Below are positions 5,160-5,870 of a DNA stretch of 5,870 nt, one piece after another. This DNA is from Thermodesulfobacteriota bacterium (GTDB taxonomy: Bacteria > Desulfobacterota > Desulfomonilia > Desulfomonilales > Desulfomonilaceae). The translations under genes and the position numbers were made by a program. The stretch lies in NCBI GenBank assembly GCA_030837305.1, contig JAUPKT010000356.1:1-5870 (forward strand). Direction: 5' to 3'. The stretch's first letter is position 1, and each line of letters begins with the position of its first letter. A model generated the notes under the pieces. It saw only the letters and a list, made by a program, of their open reading frames with translations, was not told the origin of the DNA and ran no database searches.

Positions 5160-5870
5160 CCAACGTATATTTGGTGACAATACGATGGGGATTGTAAGAG
5201 AGTTTGGCCTTTCTGAGGCCCTCAATTCCCAAGTCTTGCTCACGATTAATGAATTTGGCATGGGACCAGGCATTCTCACAAAATAGTTTGTTCATGGCAG
5301 CATAAATCCCCGTTATCGAAGGATCCCCCTTTTCAATGTGAATCACCGCTGTATCGGGGTTAAGCATCTCACCCAAGGAAAATGCCTCCACCTTGCCGTC
5401 TATTACGATTGCTCCTCCCCGAAATTGGAGCATATCCATTTGTTTCAATGCCTCGTACACAGCTCGATCCTCGTCAAGAAGAGCCGCGTCTTCTTCACAT
5501 CTCTTGATTTCGCACCAGTTCTCCTGCAACTCGAGGATTTTGCCTACGAGTTCCGGACCAACCTCCTCGTATTGAAAGTCGTTCTTCTTCAGGAACTGGT
5601 TCAATAGGTTTTTCTTTTTGTGGAAACGGTTTCCCGCCAGATTTATGAGTTCCTCACAAAGGTAGACATAGTCGCTGTTGTCACGGTCTTCTATGATCTG
5701 ATACTTGTTCGGGTCTACCGTGCTATCGGCAAATGTTGGACCCACTCGAGAGATGACTGCTGTGCCGAAACGATCCATCATGTATTCCGTCATAAAATCC
5801 AGTGCGGCATGGACGTCGCCGCTGCCGATCGGCTGAAACGCATGCCTGGCATCACCCTTGTCAAGGAACA
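5149..5870 (-). CDS. DUF2156 / phosphatidylglycerol lysyltransferase C-terminal-like protein, N-terminus cut by the right edge
   Basis: The minus-strand frame is open from the right edge to TGA at 5149-5151, giving 239 complete codons (first ATG at 5793 is internal). The features of the LPG_synthase_C (DUF2156) family are all present: FQPIGSGDVHAAL near the visible start, DSDYVYLCEELINLAGNRFHKKKN in the middle, GKVEAFSLGEML and AVIHIEKG, then FINREQDLGIEGLRKAKLSYNP and VTKYTL at the end. The family has a GNAT-like double fold related to the domain that transfers lysine from lysyl-tRNA to phosphatidylglycerol in MprF. Stand-alone members such as this are about 290-310 residues, so roughly 60-70 residues are missing beyond the edge. 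No membrane segments are visible, which argues against a full MprF synthase. The donor and acceptor of this stand-alone group are not established, so lysyl transfer should not be assumed. It converges on the flippase gene with 11 bases between stop codons. Confidence 0.88.
   Translation of the reverse strand, partial: FLDKGDARHAFQPIGSGDVHAALDFMTEYMMDRFGTAVISRVGPTFADSTVDPNKYQIIEDRDNSDYVYLCEELINLAGNRFHKKKNLLNQFLKKNDFQYEEVGPELVGKILELQENWCEIKRCEEDAALLDEDRAVYEALKQMDMLQFRGGAIVIDGKVEAFSLGEMLNPDTAVIHIEKGDPSITGIYAAMNKLFCENAWSHAKFINREQDLGIEGLRKAKLSYNPHRIVTKYTLVPR

Overview
This window is dense, ordinary-looking bacterial chromosome: six protein genes, two of them cut by the window edges, and no RNA gene, insertion sequence or CRISPR array that I can see. 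Base composition is near 50% GC. The mix (a radical SAM/SPASM enzyme, an Opp/Dpp-type transporter ATPase, a SlyD-like FKBP with a cysteine-rich tail, a polysaccharide flippase and a DUF2156 protein) would suit an anaerobic Gram-negative such as a sulfate-reducing or syntrophic Desulfobacterota member. That assignment is an inference from gene content and style, not from a marker gene.

Layout. Positions 1 to about 1367 (minus strand) hold a radical SAM protein with a C-terminal SPASM-like cysteine region; its C-terminus lies beyond the left edge. A divergent intergenic region (about 1368-1475) follows, with a good sigma-70-like promoter reading leftward and a small inverted repeat over its -35 box. 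Rightward from there run a small TM2-like membrane protein (1476-1916), an OppD/DppD-type ABC ATPase (1977-2948) and a SlyD-like FKBP peptidyl-prolyl isomerase (2960-3538). The last two are 11 bases apart and the isomerase ribosome-binding site overlaps the ATPase stop codon, so these two are almost certainly co-transcribed. After a 141-base gap comes a 485-residue O-antigen/polysaccharide flippase-type membrane protein (3680-5137). It converges, with only 11 bases between stop codons, on a minus-strand DUF2156 (LPG_synthase_C family) gene whose N-terminus lies beyond the right edge.

How the genes may work together. The strongest link is ATPase plus SlyD. OppD-type ATPases energise uptake of peptides or nickel, and SlyD is a chaperone/isomerase that in E. 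coli binds nickel through a metal-binding tail. No permease or solute-binding protein is present here, so the substrate is open. The flippase and DUF2156 genes both point to the cell envelope, but they are on opposite strands and no functional link is shown. I found no clear new multi-gene system. The items most worth checking are the radical SAM protein with its long N-terminal extension and divergent control region, the ATPase-SlyD pair, and the inverted repeats in the intergenic junctions.
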